Shown here: positions 9,116 through 18,610 of the stretch, piece by piece
How the letters are laid out: the number at the start of each line of letters is the position of its first letter
Position numbering within the stretch: position 1 is the stretch's first letter
Origin: Niastella soli
Lineage (GTDB): Bacteria > Bacteroidota > Bacteroidia > Chitinophagales > Chitinophagaceae
NCBI RefSeq assembly: GCF_017742245.1
Contig: NZ_JAGHKO010000011.1
Span: forward strand, 753,818 to 817,817
Direction: 5' to 3'
Length of the DNA stretch: 64,000 nucleotides
Made by a program: the position numbers and the translations under genes
The notes under the pieces: model-generated
Database searches by the model: none
The model's input: the letters and a program-made list of their open reading frames with translations, nothing else
Told to the model about the DNA's origin: nothing

Positions 9116-11431
9116 TTAGTTCCTGTTACCGGTCTTTGCCTGCCGCACCACACCATTGTTACCTATCTTACAGGTCAGGCTTAAGCGGAAACGCGCGCCG
9201 TTGAAACGGCTCATGGAGACAAGGCTATAATCCGGGTCTGTTACCGTAGTGCGGTAGCGTCGGGTGTCCAGGACATTGGTGACATCCAGCGCGAGGGACA
9301 ACCGGTCATTGAACAGTTTTTTGCTCAGGCCAAGATCTGTCCAGTGCAGCGCTTGCAAGCGGCTTTGTGCGGTAGCCACCGGACCGTTGTAATAATACCG
9401 GGTTTGAAAGCCTGTGGCCCATGGCAGCTTAACCTGAGCAGTCAGCCGCCCACCAGACGAACCTCCTGAAAACGCAAAGTCAAAACCGTTGTACTTACCG
9501 GTCTGCCGGAAACGGTAAACATTGAAATCCGCATTTAATTGCAGGGCTTTTACCGGGTTCCACATCACATTCAGTTCCACGCCACCACGCTGTTCACTGG
9601 CAAGGTTAACCGGCAGGGTAGTGTAAATGCCTTCTGCATTGCGGTAGGTATAATCTGCTGTAGGCGTTCCTATATGCTGAAAGAAGAAGGTTGGGTTGAT
9701 CGTAAAACGGGCCGTTCGCCTGAGCATGCCCAATTCAAATACTTGCGCATAAGAAGGATTGAGGTTTGGATTGCCGGTATTCCGGGAGGTCAGGTCAGTC
9801 AGTTCAGCGAACGGGGATAATGAGTACAGGGAAGGCCGGCGGATGCGGGTGCTGTAATGTGCCTGCAAGGTAAGATCAGGTTTTAATGCATAGTTCAGGT
9901 GGGCAGTCGGAAAGAACCAGGCGTAGCTTTTGCGGATGTCGTTGTTGATGCGTATGCCGGTCAGTTCAGCACGCAGCCCAACAAGGTAACTCCATTTACC
10001 ATGTTTATTACTTAACTGCGTATAGGCGCCCTGTATGCTTTCGCGGTAACGCAATTCGTTTGGCGGCCCCGGTGCTATTAGGAAATTATAGTTCACGCTG
10101 CGGTGCTCGGTTTTCAGACCGGCTTCCAGTTGCAGGTCTTTGGCATTTAAGGGCTGTACCCAGTCGCTTTGCGAAAGCAGGTCGCGGTTTGCCTCGCCCG
10201 TACGGGTGGTTATGGCAGGGTACGATACAGCTTCCGGAAGCACTTTATCAGTCAATAGTTGCCAGTCTTTAATACTGTTCCACCAATCGTATTGCAGGTC
10301 AATTGTCCACTTTTTTTTTGGCCTGGCGAAGGTTTGGGTGTAATTGTATTCCAGCTGACTATAGCTGCGCCGCTCCCTCGATTCACCGTTTCTTTTTAAG
10401 GTACTGTCCGTGGAAGTTTTGCCGTAGTTGTAATCCAGCCCGGTCTTGTCATGGTCGTGTGTACTGTTCCGAAGGTAAGCTACCGTCATAGATCGCTTTT
10501 CACTCAACTGGTAGTCTATGCCGGTGTAAAGCATTTTACCGTCATCGTGCCGGTTTTCATGCTGGCGCATGGCCACCGACGTTAATTGGGTTAGCTGGTC
10601 GCTGGCATACAGCCCCTTATAATCCGACTTGCGCAAACCCAGCGTTGAAAAGAAATTGAACTTTTCTGATTTATAGTTCAGGCTCGGATTGAGGCGGGTA
10701 TCATTAGGTACACCGGCCATTACCTGCACCTGGCCGTTAAAACCGGTCTTCCTGTTCTTTTTCAGGATGATGTTGATCACCCCGCCGGTACCAGACGCAT
10801 CATAGCGCGCCGAAGGGCTGCTGATCACCTCTACACGTTCCACCTGTCCGGCCTGCAATTGCTCCAGCGCATTGCCCTGCACAAGTCCCGACCGGCGGCC
10901 ATTGATCAACACGATAACCCCCGGGTTGCCCCTCAACGTCACCTGGCCTTGCGGACTAACATTGACGGACGGAATGCCGTTCAGCACATCGCTTACCGAA
11001 CCGTTCTGTGAAAGCACATCCTTACCCACCTCGAACACTTTTTTGTCGGGCAACAACACCAATGCCGGTTTATCGCCAGTCACGGCCACTTCCTTTAACA
11101 ACCTGTTATCCGGCAGCAGGTACAATGTACCAAGCACAGCGTGCTGCCTGGCGGACAGCTGTAGCTTTTGGCTTAGTTGCTGGTAGCCGATCATGCGACA
11201 TTGTAAAGTGTATTTGCCAGGCTTGACGGGGCCGACAACAAATGCCCCGTCGTCTTTTGTTATGACGCCGGATACCGGTTTGCCCAAACTATCCAGCAAA
11301 CTGACCGTTGCGTAAGGCAGGGGTGTACCACCGGTTGTATCGGCCAGTTTGCCGCTAACGGTTTGCGCATAAGCATTAGTAATTGGCTGAACAAGGATAC
11401 ATAACAATAACAGGGATGTATAAATTTTCAT
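9116..11431 (-). CDS. outer membrane beta-barrel protein with carboxypeptidase-regulatory-like domain (TonB-receptor-like)
   Basis: 771 residues with a signal peptide ending NAYAQ (about 1-23). Residues 24-105 form a carboxypeptidase-D regulatory-like beta sandwich (SGKLADTTGGTPLPYATVSL). A plug-like region around 110-220 contains GIPSVNVSPQGQVTLRG and GTGGVINIILKK. A long beta-barrel of the outer-membrane barrel family 3 kind follows to the C-terminus. Such proteins resemble SusC-type receptors but usually lack a SusD partner, and there is none here. It may be a transporter or a signalling barrel. It is divergent from the LytS/LytTR pair with only 109 bp between them, which makes it the obvious candidate target of that system. 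Confidence 0.9.
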   Translation of the reverse strand: MKIYTSLLLLCILVQPITNAYAQTVSGKLADTTGGTPLPYATVSLLDSLGKPVSGVITKDDGAFVVGPVKPGKYTLQCRMIGYQQLSQKLQLSARQHAVLGTLYLLPDNRLLKEVAVTGDKPALVLLPDKKVFEVGKDVLSQNGSVSDVLNGIPSVNVSPQGQVTLRGNPGVIVLINGRRSGLVQGNALEQLQAGQVERVEVISSPSARYDASGTGGVINIILKKNRKTGFNGQVQVMAGVPNDTRLNPSLNYKSEKFNFFSTLGLRKSDYKGLYASDQLTQLTSVAMRQHENRHDDGKMLYTGIDYQLSEKRSMTVAYLRNSTHDHDKTGLDYNYGKTSTDSTLKRNGESRERRSYSQLEYNYTQTFARPKKKWTIDLQYDWWNSIKDWQLLTDKVLPEAVSYPAITTRTGEANRDLLSQSDWVQPLNAKDLQLEAGLKTEHRSVNYNFLIAPGPPNELRYRESIQGAYTQLSNKHGKWSYLVGLRAELTGIRINNDIRKSYAWFFPTAHLNYALKPDLTLQAHYSTRIRRPSLYSLSPFAELTDLTSRNTGNPNLNPSYAQVFELGMLRRTARFTINPTFFFQHIGTPTADYTYRNAEGIYTTLPVNLASEQRGGVELNVMWNPVKALQLNADFNVYRFRQTGKYNGFDFAFSGGSSGGRLTAQVKLPWATGFQTRYYYNGPVATAQSRLQALHWTDLGLSKKLFNDRLSLALDVTNVLDTRRYRTTVTDPDYSLVSMSRFNGARFRLSLTCKIGNNGVVRQAKTGNRN

Positions 11432-11540
11432 GTTGCAAGTGTAGACCGATGTAATGGCGCCTGCAATTCGGGGTATGTGAACTGCACTATGGACTTGCCA
11501 ACTACACTGTATCGTTGCAAAACCGGCGTACCTTTATCTT

Positions 11541-13136
11541 ATGCAAAAATGGTTATTGATCGCTATGCTGTTTTTACTGTCGGCCTGCAGTGAACCGGAT
11601 ATCAGGTATGATGCCAGCGAGGCCCGGATTGCCCCACCGGTCAACAACAGCCTGTATGCACGGGTGAATATTGACCTGAAGGAAAAGCATTTTACAACAC
11701 CACTGGGTGTAAAGGTGCATAGTTTTGGCGCGTTCGAGGTTTTTTGGGATGGTACCCGTTTAGGACAGAACGGCATACCGGGCACGCCCACACGGGCTGA
11801 GGCGCCCGGTACTGAAACCAGTTATTACCAGGTGCCCGATGCGCTTTCCGGCCTGGGCAAACATGTGGTAGAGCTGAAGGGAACGCAAGTCCATCTGAAT
11901 GAAATGGGGCGTTCGGTCATGGTCAAGCCGGAAAGCTACCTGGGCTTGTTGCGCCGCCCGCTGATTGACCTGGCTTTTGTGAACCTGATGGCCGGCGCTT
12001 TTCTGATCGCTGCCTTTTATTACGTTTTTCTGTACCTGAACAGCCAGGCAAAGACCAAGACCACACTATTGTTCGCGTTGATCTGTATCCTTTTCTTTGC
12101 CCTGCTGGTTATGGAGTATATCAAGTTTACCATTGACATTCCCTATACTCGTTTTTATTGGCGATTAAGCCTGGTAGGTTGGCTTACTTTTGCCATTGCA
12201 GTACTTATTCCTTTTTATTTCATTATCCACTTTAAACTGCCCAGGCCGGCGTTGCTAACCGCCCTCCTGGCCAGCGTGCTGCTCTTTATTTACGTTTTCA
12301 ATTACGGGCACTACGACCACACCGCTCATTTATACAGCCTGACCTGGTGGATCAGTTCCGTACTGGTGGTAATTTATGCATGCATCAAAAAGCGCAAAGG
12401 GAGCCTGCTGGTGCTGCAGGGACTCTTGTTATCGATGCTGATCAGCCGGTACATGTACTATGACTTTTCGCTGTACATCGCTTTTACGATCATTTTGTTA
12501 TGTATCTTATACCTGCAAACCAACGCGTCCCGGCAACTGGAACTGGCGCACCGGGAATCGCAGTTATTGTCCTCCCGCCTGCAACTCGAACTGGTTAAGA
12601 AGAACATCCAGCCGCACTTTCTACGGAACACGCTGACCTCGCTGATGGATTGGATAGAAGAAACACCAGCCGAGGGCGTCAAGATGATCAAGGCGCTTTC
12701 CGGCGAATTTGACCTGATGATGGAAATGTCTGAAGCATCACTGGTGCCCATCCGGCAGGAGATCGATTTGTGTAAGCGCCATTTAGAGGTAATGCAGTTC
12801 CGCAAGGAAGTGAACTATGTATGGACGGAAGAAGGTGTTGATGAGACCGAAACCATACCGCCGGCAGTATTGCTAACCCTGGTGGAAAACGGCATCACCC
12901 ATAACCTTCCCACCGAAAACAGCCTGCGTTTCCACCTGCAATTTTACCGGGCAGACGGCTTTAAACATTATGTACTGGATTGCCTGGGAAAGAGCCGCCC
13001 GGCCGGCAATACTTCAGGCGGCAATGGGTTTAAATATGTAAAAGCCAGATTAACCGAAAGCTATCGGGATAATTGGCAATTTGAAGCGGCATGCTATGAT
13101 GGCGGCTGGCGTAACCAAATACAGATCGGTTTATGA
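11541..13136 (+). CDS. LytS-like sensor histidine kinase, lipoprotein-type N-terminus
   Basis: 531 residues. The N-terminus MQKWLLIAMLFLLSACSEPD has a lipobox (Cys16), which suggests a lipid-anchored or signal-anchored sensor. An extracytoplasmic beta-rich domain (about 25-140) precedes a block of seven or so membrane helices (about 147-330), like 7TMR-DISM sensors. The His_kinase box reads KKNIQPHFLRNTLTSLMDW (His359), where many relatives have QPHFLFNSLN. The ATPase part has LVENGITHNLP. The 3' end overlaps the response regulator by 4 bp (ATGA), so the two are co-translated. It likely phosphorylates the LytTR protein and regulates the divergent barrel gene. Confidence 0.93.
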   Translation: MQKWLLIAMLFLLSACSEPDIRYDASEARIAPPVNNSLYARVNIDLKEKHFTTPLGVKVHSFGAFEVFWDGTRLGQNGIPGTPTRAEAPGTETSYYQVPDALSGLGKHVVELKGTQVHLNEMGRSVMVKPESYLGLLRRPLIDLAFVNLMAGAFLIAAFYYVFLYLNSQAKTKTTLLFALICILFFALLVMEYIKFTIDIPYTRFYWRLSLVGWLTFAIAVLIPFYFIIHFKLPRPALLTALLASVLLFIYVFNYGHYDHTAHLYSLTWWISSVLVVIYACIKKRKGSLLVLQGLLLSMLISRYMYYDFSLYIAFTIILLCILYLQTNASRQLELAHRESQLLSSRLQLELVKKNIQPHFLRNTLTSLMDWIEETPAEGVKMIKALSGEFDLMMEMSEASLVPIRQEIDLCKRHLEVMQFRKEVNYVWTEEGVDETETIPPAVLLTLVENGITHNLPTENSLRFHLQFYRADGFKHYVLDCLGKSRPAGNTSGGNGFKYVKARLTESYRDNWQFEAACYDGGWRNQIQIGL

Positions 13137-13840
13137 ACATCCTGATCATTGAAGACGAAATGCGCATTGCGCGGCGACTGGCCCGGATGACGGCTCAGTA
13201 CTTTGAACAGCAATCGGCAGGCATTATGCTCTGCGACGACCTGGAGACCGGTTTAAAGCACCTGAATCAACATCCTGTGAATTTGCTGTTATTGGACCTG
13301 AACCTGAATGGTGAAGATGGCTTTCAGGTACTGGAAGCAATGGTGGCCCGTTCGTTCCAGACCATCATCGTATCTGCTTATACGGAAAAAGCCATTACCG
13401 CTTTTGCTTATGGCGTACTTGACTTTGTGCCCAAGCCTTTTGACGAAGAACGGCTTTTTCAGGCGTTTGGCAGGTTGACGGCAGCGCCGGTCCTTTCGGA
13501 AAACCAACTAAAATTCCTGGCTATTCGAAACAGCGGACTGATCCGTTTTATAGATGTTGCCGAGGTTACCTGTATAGAAGCGGCCGGCATTTACAGTGAA
13601 CTGCATTTACAGAATGGTACAGTTGCACTGCACGACAAAAGCCTGGATGCGCTGGAGCGCATACTCCCGGCAAAAGATTTTGTACGCATCCATCGTTCGC
13701 ACATCATTCGTTGGGCGGGCGCGGAAAAGCTGATCATTGGACCCGGCGGCAAATATGCCATGCAGCTAAAGAACGGCAACCTGTTACCAGTAGGGCGTTC
13801 ACGTTATAAAGCCTTGTGCGAACGGTTAAAGGCTACCTGA
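13133..13840 (+). CDS. LytTR-family response regulator
   Basis: 235 residues. The receiver domain (1-120) has acidic pocket IIEDE, phosphoacceptor Asp55 in LLLLDLNLNG, and the Lys in FVPKPFDEE. The LytTR DNA-binding domain (about 135-230) shows EVTCIEAAGIYSELHL, FVRIHRSHII and a final LPVGRSRYKAL, all standard. The start codon overlaps the kinase stop codon. LytTR proteins bind as dimers to direct repeats about one to two turns apart, so sites should be sought in the 109-bp gap upstream of the kinase. Confidence 0.95.
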   Translation: MNILIIEDEMRIARRLARMTAQYFEQQSAGIMLCDDLETGLKHLNQHPVNLLLLDLNLNGEDGFQVLEAMVARSFQTIIVSAYTEKAITAFAYGVLDFVPKPFDEERLFQAFGRLTAAPVLSENQLKFLAIRNSGLIRFIDVAEVTCIEAAGIYSELHLQNGTVALHDKSLDALERILPAKDFVRIHRSHIIRWAGAEKLIIGPGGKYAMQLKNGNLLPVGRSRYKALCERLKAT

Positions 13841-13855
13841 AGGGGATAAGCCATA

Positions 13856-14368
13856 TTAAGCAGCTTTTATTTTGTCGTAGAGCTGCAATACAAATTTCTT
13901 TAGAAATCCGGCATTCAAATTTGGATTGTAACCATACAGTTCATAAACGCTTATGCCCACTGGAATTGCCATACAAGGTCGGATCGTGCTAAAATAATTT
14001 TCGTCAAATAGTTTTCCGTTATCATAATAAAAAATTGACATAGAAAACATATCATTCATTATAGGACTTTGCTCCCTGGCTTTTACAGAAACTAATTTAT
14101 TGTCTCTTGAATAAAAGTTAATTGTCAGCAAACTTTTGCTTTGCTTAAAAAAGCATGTAGCACTAATCCTGTTCTTTTGAACTTGAGCTGTCACTTGAAT
14201 AGTGTCAAATTGAAAAGTAATTGTATTTGTATCGCTTTTGGTTGTATCTAGTTGATAAGTATAAATGTTTATTGCATTTGTCCTGGCATTTGTTTGTTGT
14301 CCGAATAAATCGGTTTGGGAAAAGAAGAGCAGTGATAGTATGATAATTGTCGTTTTACACATCTTCAT
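13856..14368 (-). CDS. secreted hypothetical protein
   Basis: 170 residues, not recognised. A signal peptide is clear (KMCKTTIIILSLLFFSQTDLFGQ). The rest alternates beta-strand-like segments rich in Thr, Asn and Phe, with FYSRDNKLVSVKAREQSP and YYDNGKLFDENYF resembling small antitoxin-repeat-like or MORN-type strands; that likeness is weak. It is convergent with the LytTR gene (15 bp apart) and divergent from the esterase gene. Lower GC than its neighbours suggests recent acquisition, as it does for the next two genes. Confidence 0.75.
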   Translation of the reverse strand: MKMCKTTIIILSLLFFSQTDLFGQQTNARTNAINIYTYQLDTTKSDTNTITFQFDTIQVTAQVQKNRISATCFFKQSKSLLTINFYSRDNKLVSVKAREQSPIMNDMFSMSIFYYDNGKLFDENYFSTIRPCMAIPVGISVYELYGYNPNLNAGFLKKFVLQLYDKIKAA

Positions 14369-14536
14369 TTAAGTGTTATTAAATAAGTGGCTTGATTGGT
14401 TAAAGTAGTATCAAGATGCAAAAGGCTTGAGAATTACATAAAGGCGTGTCAATAATTATAGCCATTTCTTCACCAGGGACAACCAGGGCCACTATAAAAT
14501 TTCGTATATTGGTTTCTGGCACCTCAAATACAAAAA

Positions 14537-15751
14537 ATGAAACGACTTGCTCTTTTATTCTCTCTTGTATGTTTATCCTTTTGTTTGTTTGCTCAGGTTG
14601 AATTGGAGAAAAATATCCTGCCATTAAACCTGGACGGTAGCGTATCAATTGCTCAGTTTCAACCACTGATCAACGATATGGGTGCATATAAGATAGTGGG
14701 TCTTGGCGAAGGCACTCATGGTACAAGAGAATTTGGTGAAATTCGGATCGCTCTTATAAAAGAGCTGATAGAAAAGAAAGGATTTAGGGTTATTTGTTTT
14801 GAGAACGCATTTGGCGATAGTTATTATTTTAACCAGTGGCTCAATTCAGGGGAATCCGTAAAAGAAGGGATGAAAAAATACCTGATTGCTCTTTGGCAAA
14901 CCAGGGAACTGGAAGAGTTTTTTGAATGGGTAAGGACGTTTAATAAAAACAATTCCGAAAAAGTTTCTATTGCCGGAATGGATTTTAATTATCTGGCTAA
15001 TATGGCAAAGGTAATTGGCAGTGAATCAAAAAAGCTACATCTGGAACAGCTGAACTTATTATCCGGAGACTTATACAAAGATGCTTTATACTTCGATTCT
15101 GTGTGGGATAATCAAATGAAAATCGAAAACAGGAATGATTTCGGCACTAAAATAAGAAGTATAAGATCAAAATTATTGCAGATTGACAGTATTATAAAAA
15201 CTAATAATCTTCCTGTTTCAAATTTGCTTCAATCTGCGCTTCTAAATGGTAAATGCTGGGGTTCAGGAGGTGGCAGAGACAAGGGTATGGCTCTTATGGC
15301 TGTAAACTTAGCTGAGAATAATAAGATGATCGTTTGGGCGCATGCGGTCCATTTGGCATTACAGTCCCCTTACAAAAATAATATGGTAGGTGGTTGCGGG
15401 GGACACATAAAACAGCTGGTTACCGATTATTATGCGCTGGGGATGGGGACCGCAAATGGAAAATATGCCGGGACCAAAGACAGGTTCGATACCCGGATAA
15501 ATATCATGAATACGTATAAATTGCCGGCAACTAAGAAAAACAGTTGGGATGACTATTTCGTACAAATGAATATGCCTTCGTTTTTTATCGATCTGCGTAA
15601 CTCGAAAGCCGAGAATACGTCTCTGCCCCTACGCCAGGTTGGCTATGGCCCCCCTCAACGCATTTCATATACTGATGAGGTAAAATTACCCGCATTATTC
15701 GATGGCTATATTTTCATAAAAAATACCAATGCGCCGGAATATCTACGATAA
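14537..15751 (+). CDS. erythromycin esterase family protein
   Basis: 404 residues with a signal peptide (ending LFAQ). The EreA/B-type fold is shown by GLGEGTHGTREFGE (Glu58, His61), ICFENAFGD (Glu89) and IVWAHAVHLAL near the middle, which carry the conserved catalytic His and Glu positions. Characterised members hydrolyse the macrolide lactone ring, but most family members, especially exported ones like this, have unknown substrates, so a resistance role is not implied. It is monocistronic, divergent from the secreted hypothetical, with a rather AT-rich coding sequence. Confidence 0.9.
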   Translation: MKRLALLFSLVCLSFCLFAQVELEKNILPLNLDGSVSIAQFQPLINDMGAYKIVGLGEGTHGTREFGEIRIALIKELIEKKGFRVICFENAFGDSYYFNQWLNSGESVKEGMKKYLIALWQTRELEEFFEWVRTFNKNNSEKVSIAGMDFNYLANMAKVIGSESKKLHLEQLNLLSGDLYKDALYFDSVWDNQMKIENRNDFGTKIRSIRSKLLQIDSIIKTNNLPVSNLLQSALLNGKCWGSGGGRDKGMALMAVNLAENNKMIVWAHAVHLALQSPYKNNMVGGCGGHIKQLVTDYYALGMGTANGKYAGTKDRFDTRINIMNTYKLPATKKNSWDDYFVQMNMPSFFIDLRNSKAENTSLPLRQVGYGPPQRISYTDEVKLPALFDGYIFIKNTNAPEYLR

Positions 15752-15805
15752 AACAGGGCAACCGAAAGTAGGAGGCGACATTGTTAGTCGCTTTACAGCC
15801 TACCA

Positions 15806-16714
15806 TTAACAATGTTGTCGAATGAGCTCGTAAAATTCAAGCGGGTCGCCCTTATCCGGAAGCCCTGCTACTTGTCCATCGCCTAACTCAATAACGACCC
15901 ACTTGCCCTGATTTGTCTTGGCAATATCCATGGAAAAGAAATTGCTTTCAATGTTTTTAGCAATGCCCATGAATAGGTCTAATGGCGGATGTTCGTCTGT
16001 TGAATATTCGCCTTCTTCCCAATAGTTGTAACAATTCAGTAATTGTTTATTTAAAAAGAATAAACGGTACTCTTGTTTTAATGGCATTCCGCTTTTAGAA
16101 TGAGTTGTTAAGTCATTTAATTCTATAAACTCTCTAAATACAAGCCCTTCATTAAGATCTGTATTTTGTAACGCTACAAATTTTTGAACAACGGATATTA
16201 CATTGTTCTTTTCCGTTGCCGATGGAATAAAGCAAGCGGTGTCCCAGTAATGTTTTTGTGATTTTACAAAGTCTTTTACAATTAAAGGCGAATTTCCAAA
16301 TATGGCAATGTTTTTAAATACCTCGTCGTAATTCACTTGAGCATTTTCGACCGTCAACCAGGTTGTTTTTGGGGTATATGCACTTATGAATTTGTAACTG
16401 TCAGGTAAATAATGGCAGTTTTGATATTCAGTTGGTGAATTTATCAGCTGAAAATTCTTTGTTAGAAGAGTGTTGTAGAGTAGTGTATATTGATTTGGCT
16501 TTAACATCCACCCCCGGTAAATTATTTTTTGCAAGGTGTTGCTGTGCTTTATCCGCCTGGTTGCATATTCAGCATCTTTGTCTTTTGTCAAACTCTCGTA
16601 ACTAAAAAGCTGGGTAGTGAAACCGTTTTGTTTGGCTGAAATAAATTCGACCTCGTAGTCTGTTTCTACTGTTGGTTTATTATCAAATGGGTTGTCGCAA
16701 AAAAGTATATTCAT
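15806..16714 (-). CDS. ATP-grasp domain protein
   Basis: 302 residues. The middle and C-terminal parts show the ATP-grasp pattern: LIVKDFVKSQKHYWDTACFI (nucleotide-binding Lys region), NEGLVFREFIEL, GMPLKQEYRLFFLN and the metal-binding end WVVIELGDGQVAGLP. This C-terminus matches the DUF4343-like ATP-grasp set found in many bacteria, sometimes beside peptide-modifying enzymes. The N-terminal third (ILFCDNPFDNKPTVETDYEVE) is a Rossmann-like pre-ATP-grasp part. The expected reaction is ligation of a carboxylate to an amine with ATP; the substrate is unknown and no precursor peptide gene is visible next to it. It is AT-rich relative to the window. Confidence 0.82.
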   Translation of the reverse strand: MNILFCDNPFDNKPTVETDYEVEFISAKQNGFTTQLFSYESLTKDKDAEYATRRIKHSNTLQKIIYRGWMLKPNQYTLLYNTLLTKNFQLINSPTEYQNCHYLPDSYKFISAYTPKTTWLTVENAQVNYDEVFKNIAIFGNSPLIVKDFVKSQKHYWDTACFIPSATEKNNVISVVQKFVALQNTDLNEGLVFREFIELNDLTTHSKSGMPLKQEYRLFFLNKQLLNCYNYWEEGEYSTDEHPPLDLFMGIAKNIESNFFSMDIAKTNQGKWVVIELGDGQVAGLPDKGDPLEFYELIRQHC

Positions 16715-16805
16715 GGTTAATCGTTGGGGCGTTTAAATTGCCACCAATAAATATTTCCGCTATTATACGCTACTTTCTGCGGGAAACCAATAGCTCTCCG
16801 ATATA

Positions 16806-18221
16806 TCAGTTTTCCTTCTTCGGGTTTTGAAATTCCTTGTCTATAGATGCGCCTTCGTCTTTTTGTTGTTGCATCCATTCCTTTAACCGGGCATTATATG
16901 CGGTTATCCTGTTAGCATAACCAGGATCGTTGGCCAGATTATGCAATTCATAAGGGTCTTTTTGCAGATCGTAAAATTCAACGGCCGGGCGGGTGGTGAT
17001 CCTGGTCACTAACCGGCTGGCCTCAGGTGAAGTATTTCCCTTTTCGATCCACGAATTCCAATAGCTGTTTTTATTATTGGGTTTCATCATAAACCGGTTA
17101 TAATAGTTGCTTTCAAAGGCCAGGTTCATGATCAGTTTATACCTTTTGTCCCGGATCGACCGAATGGGATAAGCAGTACCCTCCGGTATATTATTATGAA
17201 CGCCGAAAGCGTACTCTCTGTTTTCTTTACGCTGACCAAGGATTACCGGTAAAAAATCTTTTCCATCAACTTTATCAGGTACCTTCCCGCCGGCAATGGC
17301 ACATAGGGTAGGGGTAATATCTTCATATTGAGCAATAGCGTCTGATTCTGTTCCGGGTTTCACCACCCCTGGCCAACGGACGATCATAGCGCTTTTTTGT
17401 CCGTAATCATATAAGTTCCATTTGCCGCCGGGGAACTGAGGCCCTTGTTCTCCCAGGAAAATAAAAATGGTATTTTTCTCCTGTCCGGTTTCCTTTAATA
17501 ACTGCATTATCTCGCCTACCTGATTATCCAGTCTTCTCACCTCAGCCAGGAATTTACAAAACTGGGTGCGGGTATCTTTTGTATCTACCCAATGGGGTGG
17601 CAGTTGCAGTTGATCGGCTTTAAATTCCGAAGGGTCGCCCATTGTCCATGGCATATGTGGATTAATACTCATTATGAACAGACAAAACGGACTGTTTGAT
17701 TTGTCCGTTATGAAGGTATGGATACCATCCATCGAATAGTCGTCTGTTGGCGATACGCAATTGGGTTCAAACCCTTTGATGAATGTAAAAGGAAATACGG
17801 ATGCCGGTTTGGTACTGTGATCTTTACCGGTCAGGGCCACTTTGTAACCCAGGTCGCCCAAATAGTGACAAACACTTTTTATACTATCATATACTCTTTT
17901 ATGATTTTGATAAGAACCATGCCGCAGCGGATAAAGCCCCGTAAACAAGGAGGCCCGGGTAGGTACGCACATGGCTTCAGATGCGATCATCTGGTTAAAC
18001 TTCATTCCTTCATGGGCCAAATTGTCGATATTGGTTGTTTTGATATTCTTCCCGCCATAACAGCTCAACTGGCGGGAGTCCAGGTCATCAGCCATGATAA
18101 TAACCACATTCGGCCTACCGGGCCTTCTGATCTCCGTTGAATCGCTGCCCTTTGCCGGGTGAATGACCAACCCCAATTGCGTCAGCAGCGCTATCAATGG
18201 TATAAAGTGTTTTTTATTCAT
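16806..18221 (-). CDS. sulfatase (formylglycine-dependent, type I)
   Basis: 471 residues from the ATG at 18221, which begins a good signal peptide (MNKKHFIPLIALLTQLGLVI); the frame is open to 18248. The metal-binding MADDLD (45-48) and the C-x-P-x-R formylglycine motif in MCVPTRASLFTG (Cys85) are intact. So are GKDHSTK and the metal-site segment FLGEQGPQFPGGKWNLYD. The Cys must be oxidised by a formylglycine-generating enzyme, which is not in the window. The enzyme is expected in the periplasm and to remove sulfate esters from glycans; it is closest in pattern to heparan N-sulfatase/arylsulfatase A-like forms. It is monocistronic. Confidence 0.94.
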   Translation of the reverse strand: MNKKHFIPLIALLTQLGLVIHPAKGSDSTEIRRPGRPNVVIIMADDLDSRQLSCYGGKNIKTTNIDNLAHEGMKFNQMIASEAMCVPTRASLFTGLYPLRHGSYQNHKRVYDSIKSVCHYLGDLGYKVALTGKDHSTKPASVFPFTFIKGFEPNCVSPTDDYSMDGIHTFITDKSNSPFCLFIMSINPHMPWTMGDPSEFKADQLQLPPHWVDTKDTRTQFCKFLAEVRRLDNQVGEIMQLLKETGQEKNTIFIFLGEQGPQFPGGKWNLYDYGQKSAMIVRWPGVVKPGTESDAIAQYEDITPTLCAIAGGKVPDKVDGKDFLPVILGQRKENREYAFGVHNNIPEGTAYPIRSIRDKRYKLIMNLAFESNYYNRFMMKPNNKNSYWNSWIEKGNTSPEASRLVTRITTRPAVEFYDLQKDPYELHNLANDPGYANRITAYNARLKEWMQQQKDEGASIDKEFQNPKKEN

Positions 18222-18610
18222 ATAATTGGCTTCATCGATTAGAAACACAATATCGTTTGATAAAAGAGGTTGTTAGTGCCATTTTTGTAGCTTTTTGTAT
18301 CAATTTTGTAGCCCCAGGTTGCCGTATTTCCCAATATGGGATAGTCGAACACTAACCGAACACTTATCGAACATTAGGCGGGGCTTTGCTGAAGGCCTTC
18401 CCTAAGTGGGAATAGGAAATAAGCAGTCCCTGGTACCGAAACTTTCCAGGTGGAATGGCCTTATACTTTTCCTGATAAGGATAAGTAATATTTTCTGGTG
18501 AAGGCGCCGCAGGCCCATGGGAAAAAGGTGGGGGTAAAGGATACTGATAACACCCTTCATTTGTTTGAAAGATAAATACCTTTGTTGCAGGCATCTCAAA
18601 AGTCTGATCC
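18222..18610. other. gene-free region with 11-bp repeats
   Basis: Between the sulfatase start and the WG-repeat gene. It holds three 11-bp direct repeats (18346-18378) and no frame that I would call coding. Minus-strand frames of 82-109 codons here run antisense into the WG gene and lack family features. The sequence just after the repeats (about 18379-18430) may belong to the same interspersed element. Confidence 0.5.
18346..18378 (+). repeat. three tandem 11-bp repeats
   Basis: CGAACACTAAC, CGAACACTTAT, CGAACATTAGG in tandem. The period is the same as in the array at 8098-8141 but the sequence differs. Confidence 0.8.

Noticed and set aside
14537..15751. Calling the erythromycin esterase homologue a resistance gene
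   Set aside because: It has a signal peptide and only family-level motifs; most such homologues have no shown macrolide activity.
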